NCBI GenBank assembly: GCA_025450495.1
Contig: JANWHI010000041.1
Span: forward strand, 1-6,810
Direction of reading: 5' to 3'
Length of the DNA: 6,810 nt
Source: Candidatus Dormiibacter sp.
Lineage (GTDB): Bacteria > Chloroflexota > Dormibacteria > UBA8260
Shown here: positions 1 to 5,701 of the stretch, piece after piece
Layout: every line of letters begins with the position of its first letter
Position numbering within the stretch: the first letter of the stretch is position 1
Made by a program: the position numbers and the translations under genes
The notes under the pieces: generated by a model
The model's input: the letters and a program-made list of their open reading frames with translations, nothing else
The model's database searches: none
Told to the model about the DNA's origin: nothing

Positions 1-273
1 AGGCCGTTACCCCACCGACTAGCTGATAGGCCGCGGGCCCACCCCATCGTGCATTGCTGCTTTCTTCACCAGCCATGCGACCGGTGACGACATGCGGTAT
101 TAGCAGCGGTTTCCCGCTGTTATCCCCCGCGATAGGAAAGGTTGCCCACGTGTTACTCACCCGTTCGCCGCTAGGAACTCATCTCTCTTGCGAGAAATAA
201 GCCCTCGCTCGACTTGCATGTGTTATGCGCACCGCCAGCGTTAACCCTGAGCCAGGATCAAACTCTCCGTCTA
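1..273 (-). rRNA. rrs: 16S ribosomal RNA, 5' portion (partial)
   Basis: This is the 5' domain of the small-subunit ribosomal RNA, cut by the window edge. The complement of bases 247-266 is a perfect match to the universal bacterial 27F primer site (AGAGTTTGATCCTGGCTCAG), which begins at about position 8 of mature 16S, so the mature 5' end falls near base 273. Other conserved blocks follow in the right order on the minus strand: ACACATGCAAGTCGA (near 210-225), GGCGAACGGGTGAGTAACACG (near 150-170), TAATACCGCAT (near 93-104) and TCGGTGGGGTAACGGC near base 4-20, which corresponds to about E. coli position 270. Phylum cannot be fixed from this fragment by eye; a high-GC Chloroflexota or Dormibacterota-like lineage is only a guess. 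Confidence 0.97.
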
Positions 274-408
274 AACGGAGGACCCAAGGCCTTCGCCCTG
301 AGTCATTAAGACTCTCAGAGTCTTTCCCACTCTTCAGTTGTCAAGGTGCTGGTTCCATCCGACACCCCGGCGCCTTTTAGGGCGCGCGAAGCCTTCCGTC
401 AGAGGAAC
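274..408 (-). other. 16S rRNA leader with two small hairpins
   Basis: This is the transcribed spacer between the inferred rRNA start (about 408) and the mature 16S 5' end (about 273). It contains TTGACAACTGAAGAG (complement of about 330-344), reminiscent of motifs in rRNA leaders of other bacteria. A perfect inverted repeat lies at 308-324 (7-bp arms AAGACTC/GAGTCTT, 3-base loop). A second one at 265-280 (6-bp arms CTCCGT/ACGGAG, 4-base loop) spans the predicted mature 5' end. I infer roles in antitermination or precursor processing; no boxA was recognised with certainty. No coding sequence is supported here. Confidence 0.5.
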
Positions 409-414
409 CTGCGA

Positions 415-444
415 ATTCTACCGGTAGCCGGCTTCGTATTGCAA
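415..444 (-). promoter_or_regulatory. Candidate rRNA operon promoter
   Basis: On the minus strand TTGCAA (439-444) and TAGAAT (415-420) are separated by 18 bases. This is close to the sigma-70/SigA consensus (TTGACA, TATAAT) and would start transcription near base 408, about 135 bases before mature 16S. It is the best such pair between the sortase stop and 16S. No A+T-rich UP element lies upstream; a GC-rich hairpin occupies that place. The assignment rests on sequence only. Confidence 0.6.
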
Positions 445-452
445 GGCCGCTC

Positions 453-484
453 GGCCACCCCGGCCGAATCGGGCCGGTGCGGCC
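453..484 (-). terminator. GC-rich hairpin after the sortase gene
   Basis: A 13-bp inverted repeat (arms 453-465 and 472-484, 6-base loop 466-471) starts at the base right after the sortase stop codon. All positions pair except one A-G mismatch, with one G-U wobble. There is no run of T after it, so it is not a classical intrinsic terminator, but a stem this strong could end or pause transcription and shield the rRNA promoter 9 bases further on. It could instead only protect the 3' end of the mRNA. Confidence 0.45.
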
Positions 485-1105
485 TCAGGTCAGCTGGACG
501 ACGAACCGATTGCCGGTCGAGTCCCAGTTCATGCAGGTCTGCAGGGTGAGCGTCGGCCGCGTGGCCTGGTAGTGGAGCCAGGTCCCGTCGTCGTACGGGA
601 TCTGCCCGACCACCCGGCTCACGTGGAACGTCGTGATCCGTCCCGTGGCGTAGTCGTGGATGTAAGCGGTGTCGCCCACCCGCGCGTAGAGCAGGTTGGC
701 GAACATTCCCCACTGCGCGTGGGCGTAGATGTAGCTGTTGCCCGGCTTGCCCGGCCAGGCGGTGCCTGGATAAACCAGCGCTTTCCACAAGGGAATGTTG
801 GTGACGGAGCCGTCGCCCTTGGAGAGAGGCAGCGCAATGCCGAGCACGGGCATCTCGATCCACACGCCGGTGCGCGGGGGCAGCGGCACGGCGGTCGGCG
901 ACGGCATCCGGGCGGCATTCGTGGATCCCGGGATCGATGACCCCAGGCTCTCGATGGCCGCGAGCCCGGGCACCCTGGCGACCAGCCCGTCCCCGTGCGG
1001 GTCCGGATGGCCAAGGATCGGAGCCGGCGTCACGGCCTGATAGACCAGCGCCGACGCGCTGATCGCAACGATCACGCCGCCGAGGACGACGGCTACCCGC
1101 CGCAA
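485..1105 (-). CDS. Sortase family transpeptidase
   Basis: Sortases are membrane-anchored cysteine transpeptidases that cut a C-terminal sorting motif in secreted proteins and join the protein to the cell wall or another subunit. With the chosen start the protein has 206 residues: a short basic N-terminus (MRR), one membrane segment (about 4-25), a linker rich in Pro, Gly and Ala, and the catalytic domain from about residue 78. The catalytic triad is visible: His129 in YIYAHAQWG, Cys191 in TLTLQTC and Arg200 in GNRFVV. The start is uncertain. The open frame continues upstream to an ATG at 1354, but that stretch lies inside the glycine-rich gene and reads as an Arg-rich shadow. The first plausible start after the neighbour's stop is TTG at 1105, with GTG at 1075 as an alternative; neither has a clear Shine-Dalgarno site, so coupling to the upstream gene is likely. 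Its probable substrate is the adjacent glycine-rich protein. I cannot settle the sortase class (D, E or F type). Confidence 0.9.
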   Translation of the reverse strand: MRRVAVVLGGVIVAISASALVYQAVTPAPILGHPDPHGDGLVARVPGLAAIESLGSSIPGSTNAARMPSPTAVPLPPRTGVWIEMPVLGIALPLSKGDGSVTNIPLWKALVYPGTAWPGKPGNSYIYAHAQWGMFANLLYARVGDTAYIHDYATGRITTFHVSRVVGQIPYDDGTWLHYQATRPTLTLQTCMNWDSTGNRFVVQLT

Positions 1106-1122
1106 TGTCGGGCGGAGAAGGC

Positions 1123-2121
1123 TCAGGCGGCTGGAGCTCGACGTCGCCGCAACCCGAACCAGACCAGCCCAACACCGATGACCAGGCCGGCGACCGGCAG
1201 CCACGGGAACGTTGGCGCGGAGGCGCTCGCCGCAGGCAACGGGGTCGAGTACACGATCACTACTGACCCGGCTCCCGAGTTCACAGCCGCCGCCAGCACC
1301 GCGCCCAAAGGCCCATGAGCGCTGCCGCCGCCACCGCCGCCACCGTTTCCGCACTCCGCGGCGCCACCGCCGCCGCCGCCGAAGAAGCCGCCGCCGCCGC
1401 CACCGCCACCGTTTCCGCAGTTCGAGCCGCCGGCTCCGCCCGCTCCAGAAGATCCGGCCGTACCGTCCGCGTCGCCGTTGCCGAAGGCGCCGCCTGCAGA
1501 CTGCGTGCCACCGCCGCCACCGCCAGAAGACGGCGCGGTACCGCCGCCGGCTACGCCCACGCTGCCGCCGCCACCGCCGCCCGTGTTGTCAGCCGTGCCG
1601 CCGCCGCCACCGCCGGCCACGAGCACACGATTCGCCAAAACAGCGCCGCCGATCCGGATGTCGCTGGCGCCGCCGCCGCCACTCCCGCCGCACTGCCCCT
1701 GGTTGCCGTTGCCACCGATCGCGCCACCGTTGAAGCCGCCCGCGGCGCCAGTCGGACTCGGGCAACCGTCAGGATTCGCCGGCGTCGCGCCCACCCCGCC
1801 GATCATGAGGATCACTGTCGAGCCAGGGACCACAGCCACCGTCGCGACCGCCCTGCCCCCAAGACCGCCGGGATCGAGGACACCGCCGGTGCCTGCCCCG
1901 CCCGCGGCGCCTGACAGCGTGAACTTCGCGGAATGGACGCCGGCAGGCACGGTCCACGTCTGCGCCGCGCCGGTGTAGCAGAAGGTGAGCGTTGTCTTGC
2001 CGCCGCTGGTGCTCGTCCCGCACGGCGCGGCCGCCACCGACAAAGGAGCCAGCACTCCGACCGAAGCAAAAACCAGCGCGGCCGACGAAAAGGCCAGCGC
2101 TACAGATCGCATGCTCCGCAT
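1123..2121 (-). CDS. Secreted glycine-rich surface protein with C-terminal anchor
   Basis: The 332-residue protein is built for export. It has a signal peptide (about 1-32, basic start, hydrophobic core, Ala-rich end), the segment TWTVPAGV (55-62) that opens many bacterial glycine-rich domains, then a long glycine-rich body (about 70-270) with GGGGASDIRIGG and RVLVAGGGGG, and a closing strand SGAGSVVIVYS. GASDIR followed by RVLVAGGGG resembles the ALK/LTK-type glycine-rich domain, whose structure contains packed polyglycine helices. Six cysteines (34, 48, 120, 144, 235, 257) could form disulfides. The C-terminus has LPAAS (295-299), a hydrophobic span (about 305-324) and an RRRR tail, the layout of a sortase sorting signal, though the motif is not canonical LPxTG. 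The ATG at 2121 is preceded by GGGAGGA (2126-2132) at good spacing, and a promoter lies further upstream. A sortase gene follows 17 bases after the stop. Function is unknown; adhesion or surface-coat roles are inference. Confidence 0.88.
   Translation of the reverse strand: MRSMRSVALAFSSAALVFASVGVLAPLSVAAAPCGTSTSGGKTTLTFCYTGAAQTWTVPAGVHSAKFTLSGAAGGAGTGGVLDPGGLGGRAVATVAVVPGSTVILMIGGVGATPANPDGCPSPTGAAGGFNGGAIGGNGNQGQCGGSGGGGASDIRIGGAVLANRVLVAGGGGGGTADNTGGGGGGSVGVAGGGTAPSSGGGGGGTQSAGGAFGNGDADGTAGSSGAGGAGGSNCGNGGGGGGGGFFGGGGGGAAECGNGGGGGGGSAHGPLGAVLAAAVNSGAGSVVIVYSTPLPAASASAPTFPWLPVAGLVIGVGLVWFGLRRRRAPAA
1324..1419 (-). repeat. Direct repeat pair in the polyglycine-coding tract
   Basis: Two 30-base segments, 1324-1353 and 1390-1419, agree at 28 of 30 positions and are offset by 66 bases. 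Each encodes a Cys-Gly-Asn followed by a run of Gly, so the protein has two Cys-Gly-Asn-polyGly units (from residues 235 and 257). The wider tract, about 1315-1735, is a low-complexity array of GGC and GGT codons and is a likely site for replication slippage and length variation between strains. Confidence 0.7.
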
Positions 2122-2190
2122 GTCTTCCTCCCTCGCGGTGTGAACGACAACGTTGACGATCGCACCGCTAGGCGGAGCGCACGATCGGTG

Positions 2191-2219
2191 AACGTAACCG
2201 ACATGCGCGAACCTGTCAA
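2191..2219 (-). promoter_or_regulatory. Candidate promoter for the glycine-rich protein and sortase
   Basis: On the minus strand a perfect -35 box TTGACA (2214-2219) is followed after 17 bases by TACGTT (2191-2196), a weak -10 box. Transcription would start near base 2184 and give a leader of about 60 bases before the ATG. Two CGATCG palindromes (2157-2162 and 2182-2187) flank the predicted start and could be operator half-sites or chance. The 137-base gap after the HAD gene and this promoter suggest that the surface-protein pair is a separate unit from the dnaX operon. Confidence 0.5.
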
Positions 2220-2258
2220 TGATCCGCTTGAAGATTTACTGTCGCGGCCGGCGCGCGC

Positions 2259-2951
2259 CTAACGACCGGCGCGGATGCCCAGCTCGTCCAGGTGTTCCAG
2301 CAGGTCCGCGGGGTCGTAATAAATCCGGTAGGGCCCGGCTTCCTGGAGCTCGTCCTTCCCGTACCCGCCTGACAGCAACCCGATTCCCAGCGAGCCCGCG
2401 CGGCGCGCCGCCAGCATGTCCCAGATGCTGTCGCCGACGACAAAGCAGTCCCCCGGCGGCACCCCGAGGCGTTCCGACGCCGCCAGGAAAAGGTCCGGGT
2501 TGGGCTTCGCGTAGGCGACCTGGTCACGGGTGATGACTGGAACGTCGGCAGGAATCGAAAGCAGGGCCAGCGTGGGCCGCGCCGTCTTCTCTGCGCCGCT
2601 GGTCGCGATCGCCCACTTCACACCCATCGAAGACAGCATCGAAAGCAGGTCGCGCGCGCCGGGCAGCGGGCGGATCTGGTCCATGCGGGCCAGCACGCCC
2701 TTGGCATGCGCAGCACCGAGCCGCGTGGCCACACCGTCGGCGAGGTCGTGCCCGAGCTCCCGCTCCAACGCCTTTAGAAAGAGCCCTCCGCTCATCCCGA
2801 TACGCCGGTGGATCCGCCACACCGAAAGATCGATGCCCTCCGACTCCAGCGCGTCGCGCCAGGACAGCACGTGCTGGTAAACGCTGTCCACCAGGGTCCC
2901 ATCGAGGTCGAACAGCAGCGCCGGCCGCGCCGACAAAGCTGGCGTCGACAC
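2259..2951 (-). CDS. HAD-superfamily phosphatase, phosphoglycolate phosphatase-like
   Basis: This 230-residue protein is a HAD hydrolase of the subfamily I type that removes phosphate from small metabolites through an aspartyl-phosphate intermediate, in the cytoplasm. All four motifs are present: motif I FDLDGTLVDS with nucleophile Asp15 and acid/base Asp17, motif II IATSG (Thr117/Ser118), motif III Lys149 in YAKPNPDLF, and motif IV VVGDSIWDM with Asp174 and Asp178 for Mg2+. The helical cap fills about residues 24-90. The sequence resembles phosphoglycolate phosphatases and beta-phosphoglucomutase-like enzymes, but the substrate cannot be read from it. The GTG start at 2951 directly abuts the TAA of recR, with no convincing Shine-Dalgarno site, so translation is probably coupled. 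A phosphoglycolate phosphatase beside recR could clear 2-phosphoglycolate made during DNA 3'-end repair, but that is speculation. No T-tract terminator is seen after its TAG stop. Confidence 0.9.
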   Translation of the reverse strand: MSTPALSARPALLFDLDGTLVDSVYQHVLSWRDALESEGIDLSVWRIHRRIGMSGGLFLKALERELGHDLADGVATRLGAAHAKGVLARMDQIRPLPGARDLLSMLSSMGVKWAIATSGAEKTARPTLALLSIPADVPVITRDQVAYAKPNPDLFLAASERLGVPPGDCFVVGDSIWDMLAARRAGSLGIGLLSGGYGKDELQEAGPYRIYYDPADLLEHLDELGIRAGR

Positions 2952-3551
2952 TTAGAAGGACCGCCGGCCCGCCATCGCCCGCGCCAGCGTCAGCTCATCG
3001 GCGTACTCGAGGTCGCCGCCCACCGGCAGCCCGTGAGCCGGCCGCGTCACCGTCACGCCAAGGGGCGACAACGAGCGCTGGAGGTAGACAGCGGTGGCCT
3101 CACCTTCGATGTCCGCATCGGTGGCGACGATCACCTCGACCACCTCCTCGGACCCCACGCGGTCGAACAGCTGCGGCATGTGCAGCTGGTCGGGACCGAT
3201 CCCGTCGATCGGAGAGATCACGCCATGCAGCACGAAGTACAGGCCATTGAACTCGGAGGTCCGCTCCACCGCGAGGACGTCCAGGGCGGACTCCACCACG
3301 CAGAGGACCGTCGGGTCGCGCCGCGTCGACATGCAGATCGCGCATAGCGAACCCTCGGCGATGTTGTAACAACGCGAGCAGTAGCCGATGCGCGCTTTCA
3401 CGTCGCCGATCGCGATCGCCAGCGACTCCGCGCGTTGCCGGTCCGCGCGCAGCAGATGAAACGCCAGGCGTTGCGCCGTCTTCGGTCCGATGCCGGGCAG
3501 CCGCGAAAGCTCCTGGATGAGCCTCTCGAGCGGCTCCGGCAGCTGAGGCAA
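2952..3551 (-). CDS. recR: Recombination mediator protein RecR
   Basis: RecR works with RecO (and RecF) to load RecA on SSB-coated single-stranded DNA at gaps and stalled forks. The 199-residue protein has normal family length and all domains in order: a helix-hairpin-helix (about 15-34, LSRLPGIGPKTAQRLAFHLL), a four-cysteine zinc finger (Cys58, Cys61, Cys70, Cys73), a Toprim domain (Glu87 in VVES, then ATDADIEGEATAVYL around 143-157) and the C-terminal GLPVGGDLEYADELTL segment. The start must be TTG at 3551: the stop codon of ybaB is in the same reading frame only four codons upstream, and no ATG or GTG lies between that stop and the conserved N-terminus. The gene sits 9 bases after ybaB and ends flush against the HAD gene. 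The pairing of dnaX, ybaB and recR is conserved in many bacteria. Confidence 0.97.
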   Translation of the reverse strand: MPQLPEPLERLIQELSRLPGIGPKTAQRLAFHLLRADRQRAESLAIAIGDVKARIGYCSRCYNIAEGSLCAICMSTRRDPTVLCVVESALDVLAVERTSEFNGLYFVLHGVISPIDGIGPDQLHMPQLFDRVGSEEVVEVIVATDADIEGEATAVYLQRSLSPLGVTVTRPAHGLPVGGDLEYADELTLARAMAGRRSF

Positions 3552-3560
3552 GGGCGCGGT

Positions 3561-3869
3561 TTACAGCAGGCCGGGCGGCAGGCCCAGCCCCGACGCGACC
3601 GCCTGCATCTTCGATGCGGCCAGTTGCTTGGATTTTTCCATCGCGTCGTTGACCGCCGCCACGACCATGTCCTGGAGCATCTCCGGGTCCGCCGCGGCTG
3701 CCGGGTCGATGGTCACCGACACCACCTTCTGCGCGCCGGTCGCCACCACGCGCACCGCACCGCCGCCGGCGCTTGCCTCCACCATCTCCGTCTCCAGCTC
3801 CTGCTGAACCTTTTCCATTCGGCCCTGCATCTGCTGGACCTGCTTGAGCATCTTCATCGGGTCCTTCAC
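3561..3869 (-). CDS. ybaB: YbaB/EbfC family nucleoid-associated protein
   Basis: YbaB/EbfC proteins are small dimeric DNA-binding proteins of about 100 residues that associate with the nucleoid; their exact role is unresolved. This one has 102 residues, with a helical N-terminus typical of the family (MLKQVQQMQGRMEKVQQEL, about 8-26), a beta-rich middle (VRVVATGAQKVVSVTID) and a C-terminal helix (about 62-90). The start is GTG at 3869, overlapping the dnaX stop by four bases (GTGA). A strong Shine-Dalgarno site 7 bases upstream supports this start over the internal ATGs at codons 5 and 7. It lies between dnaX and recR, the order found in Bacillus (where it is called yaaK) and E. coli. Confidence 0.96.
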   Translation of the reverse strand: MKDPMKMLKQVQQMQGRMEKVQQELETEMVEASAGGGAVRVVATGAQKVVSVTIDPAAAADPEMLQDMVVAAVNDAMEKSKQLAASKMQAVASGLGLPPGLL

Positions 3870-5413
3870 TCGGACACCTCCTTGACTCGCGTAACCCGGC
3901 CGTCGAAACGGCGCACCACCTCGCGCACGAACGGATCATCCTCCGGGCTGGCCACGGCCTTCGTGCTCGGCGCGGCCGCTGCGCCGCCCGTCTCGCGCAA
4001 CCGGTAGTCCACCTTCACTCCCGAACCCAACCATGACCGAACCAGCGGCATGAGCTGCGCGGACTGCTCCTGCGCCTTCTTGTGGTGGAACCCATATTTG
4101 AACCACAGCACCAGGGTGGTGCCGTCGACCTCAGGCTGCGCGTCCAGGTAAACAGCGCGCACGGTGCGGTTCAACTGCTCGAGCACCTCGGCCCAGCCGC
4201 CGATGACGGCACTGTCCACCGGCGCGGCGGCCTTCACCGGCGCAGCGGCGACAGCCGCCGGCGATGACGTCGCGACCGCGACCGTCTGAGAAGCGGCAAT
4301 GGTCTGGGACGGAGGCGCAGCCGCAGGCGCCGGCACAGCTTGAGGCACCGGCGCCGCCGGCGCCGCATCGGTGCCGAGCTCGACCGCCAGCCGCGCCAGC
4401 GTCGCCTCCACAAGGAATCGCGGCTCGGCGTGACGCCGCACCTCGCCATCGAGGTGGAGCAGCGCATCCAGCACGCTCGACAACCGGCGCGCCGTCGCCT
4501 GGTCACGTCGCGTCAGCGCCGCCACCAGCCGGTCTCGGCAGCTCTCCATCAACCCACGTACGACCTGGCGCAGCTCTGCGCCCGCGGCATACACGCGGTT
4601 CAGCTCGTCGAGCGCCTCGGCCGCACGGCCGGAGAGCACGTCATCCAGCAACGAGTCGAGCAGGCGTGGGTCGGCGATGCCCAGCAGCGAGCGCGCCCCT
4701 TCCAGCGTGATAGGGCCAACCGCCAGTGGCACCAGCTGGTCCAGCAGGCCGACCGCGTCGCGCATGGATCCCTGCGCCGTCCGAGCGATGAGCTGCATCG
4801 CATCGTCGTTCACCTGCACGTTCTCCGTCTCCGCGATGTGGGTCAGACGCCCGGCGATCTGCTCCTCGGTGTGCCTGCGAAAGACGAACTGCTGGCAACG
4901 CCCGATCACGGTCAGCGGAATCTTCTGCGCGTCGGTGGTGCACAGCACGAAGACCACATGCGGCGGCGGCTCCTCCAGCGTCTTGAGCAGCGCGTTGAAT
5001 GCAGGCTCTGTGAGCATGTGAGCCTCATCGATGATGTACACCTTGAACGGCCCGAGGGCGGGCGCAAGGTTCACCTTCTCGCGAAGGTCGCGGATCTCAT
5101 CGATGCCACGATTGGAGGCCGCATCGATCTCGATGAGGTCAAGTGCCGAGCCGGCTGTCATCTCGACGCAGGACTGGCACTTGTTGCATGGCTCCGCCGA
5201 GTCACGCGCGCGGCCCAAGCAGTTCAGCGCCTTCGCCAGCAGGCGCGCGGCCGATGTTTTACCGGTTCCACGACTACCGCTGAACAGGTAGGCGTGGGCG
5301 ACACGCGACGAGATGATCGCGCCCTGCAGCGCGCGCGAGGCGGCCTCCTGCCCGACCAGGTCGGCGAAGGTCTGCGACCGGTACTTGCGGTAGAGCGATT
5401 GGTACTCAGGCAT
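3866..5413 (-). CDS. dnaX: DNA polymerase III subunit gamma/tau
   Basis: DnaX is the AAA+ motor subunit of the clamp loader, which opens the beta clamp and places it on primed DNA. Its 515 residues start with the conserved YQSLYRKYRSQTF. Visible motifs: Walker A GSRGTGKTS (46-54), a zinc module (Cys65, Cys76, Cys79, Cys82), Walker B YIIDEAH (Asp129, Glu130), sensor 1 LCTTD (157-161), arginine-finger motif GRC (171-173, where many homologues have SRC) and sensor 2 GSMRDA (215-220). After the collar domain (to about 347) comes an Ala/Pro linker (about 348-400) and a C-terminal domain (about 402-475) like tau domains of Gram-positive type. I see no A-rich slippery site, so one product is likely. 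The ATG at 5413 has no convincing Shine-Dalgarno site and lies only 12 bases after the SRP RNA, suggesting shared transcription. The stop overlaps the ybaB start. Confidence 0.97.
   Translation of the reverse strand: MPEYQSLYRKYRSQTFADLVGQEAASRALQGAIISSRVAHAYLFSGSRGTGKTSAARLLAKALNCLGRARDSAEPCNKCQSCVEMTAGSALDLIEIDAASNRGIDEIRDLREKVNLAPALGPFKVYIIDEAHMLTEPAFNALLKTLEEPPPHVVFVLCTTDAQKIPLTVIGRCQQFVFRRHTEEQIAGRLTHIAETENVQVNDDAMQLIARTAQGSMRDAVGLLDQLVPLAVGPITLEGARSLLGIADPRLLDSLLDDVLSGRAAEALDELNRVYAAGAELRQVVRGLMESCRDRLVAALTRRDQATARRLSSVLDALLHLDGEVRRHAEPRFLVEATLARLAVELGTDAAPAAPVPQAVPAPAAAPPSQTIAASQTVAVATSSPAAVAAAPVKAAAPVDSAVIGGWAEVLEQLNRTVRAVYLDAQPEVDGTTLVLWFKYGFHHKKAQEQSAQLMPLVRSWLGSGVKVDYRLRETGGAAAAPSTKAVASPEDDPFVREVVRRFDGRVTRVKEVSE
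3876..3883 (-). promoter_or_regulatory. Ribosome binding site of ybaB inside dnaX
   Basis: The minus strand reads AAGGAGGT, fully complementary to the core anti-Shine-Dalgarno sequence, 6-7 bases before the GTG at 3869. It lies within the last codons of dnaX, so ybaB is translated by its own strong site or by reinitiation after dnaX. It is the clearest ribosome binding site in the dnaX-HAD cluster and fixes the GTG start. Confidence 0.85.
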
Positions 5414-5425
5414 GAATATTCAGGT

Positions 5426-5694
5426 GGCCGCGCACCCCCGCTTCGATCGAAGACTCCCAGCTCGCACCGCGGTTCACAGCTCCGGCCCGGAAGGCTGCGG
5501 CACCCTCGAGCTTCTCCTTACCGCTGCTTCCTTCCGGACCTGACGGGGTTCGGAGACCCGAGCTGCGCAGGTCCCGACCTTCAACGCCGTTTGCCGCGGC
5601 CAGGCGTGAGAACCCAGACCTCAGCGCGGGAATTCGGTCCGGCTAAGGCGGATTGCCGGTGCAGGGTACCGCCAGCACCCCACTTAGCGCGACC
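5426..5694 (-). ncRNA. ffs: Signal recognition particle RNA, large bacterial type with Alu domain
   Basis: SRP RNA binds Ffh and guides ribosomes making membrane proteins to FtsY and the translocon. The minus strand has the hallmark GTCAGGTCCGGAAGGAAGCA (complement of about 5524-5543), the helix 8 core that binds the Ffh M domain. This is the long form, not the 4.5S form: about 150 bases upstream is an Alu-like 5' domain with GCAATCCGC and GAATTCCC blocks as in Bacillus-type scRNA, and CCTGCGCAG and GGTGCCGCAG flank the core. Paired arms support a helix 5: TCTCC/GGAGA, CTCGGG/CTCGAG, GAAGG/CCTTC, CTGGCC/GGCCGG and GGTT(CT)CAC/GTGAACC. The ends are set by an 8-bp terminal helix, GGTCGCGC (5687-5694) with GCGCGGCC (5426-5433), giving about 269 nt, the usual size of this class. 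It lies just before dnaX, as in Bacillus. Exact ends are inferred. Confidence 0.92.
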
Positions 5695-5701
5695 AAGAGC
5701 C

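Noticed and set aside
316..344. A second rRNA promoter using TTGACA at 339-344
   Set aside because: The -35 match is perfect, but 16-18 bases downstream there is only ACTCTG-like sequence and no usable -10 box; the element lies inside the leader of the better promoter and looks like a leader motif.
1106..1354. N-terminal extension of the sortase to the ATG at 1354
   Set aside because: It lies inside the glycine-rich gene in another frame, reads as Arg/Trp-rich low-complexity sequence, and would place 83 residues before the membrane anchor; the overlap of over 230 bases is not credible.
1478..1978. Plus-strand frame encoding a proline-rich protein
   Set aside because: Its runs of proline are the mirror image of the glycine codons on the minus strand. 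It has no ribosome binding site or domain, and the minus-strand gene has a signal peptide and family motifs.
2247..2270. Intrinsic terminator at the end of the HAD gene
   Set aside because: Only a 5-bp GCCGG/CCGGC stem with a 14-base loop is possible, overlapping the stop codon and without a T-tract.
3866..5413. Programmed frameshift in dnaX to make a short gamma form
   Set aside because: No A-rich slippery heptamer or nearby stem was seen in the linker region, so there is no evidence for two products.
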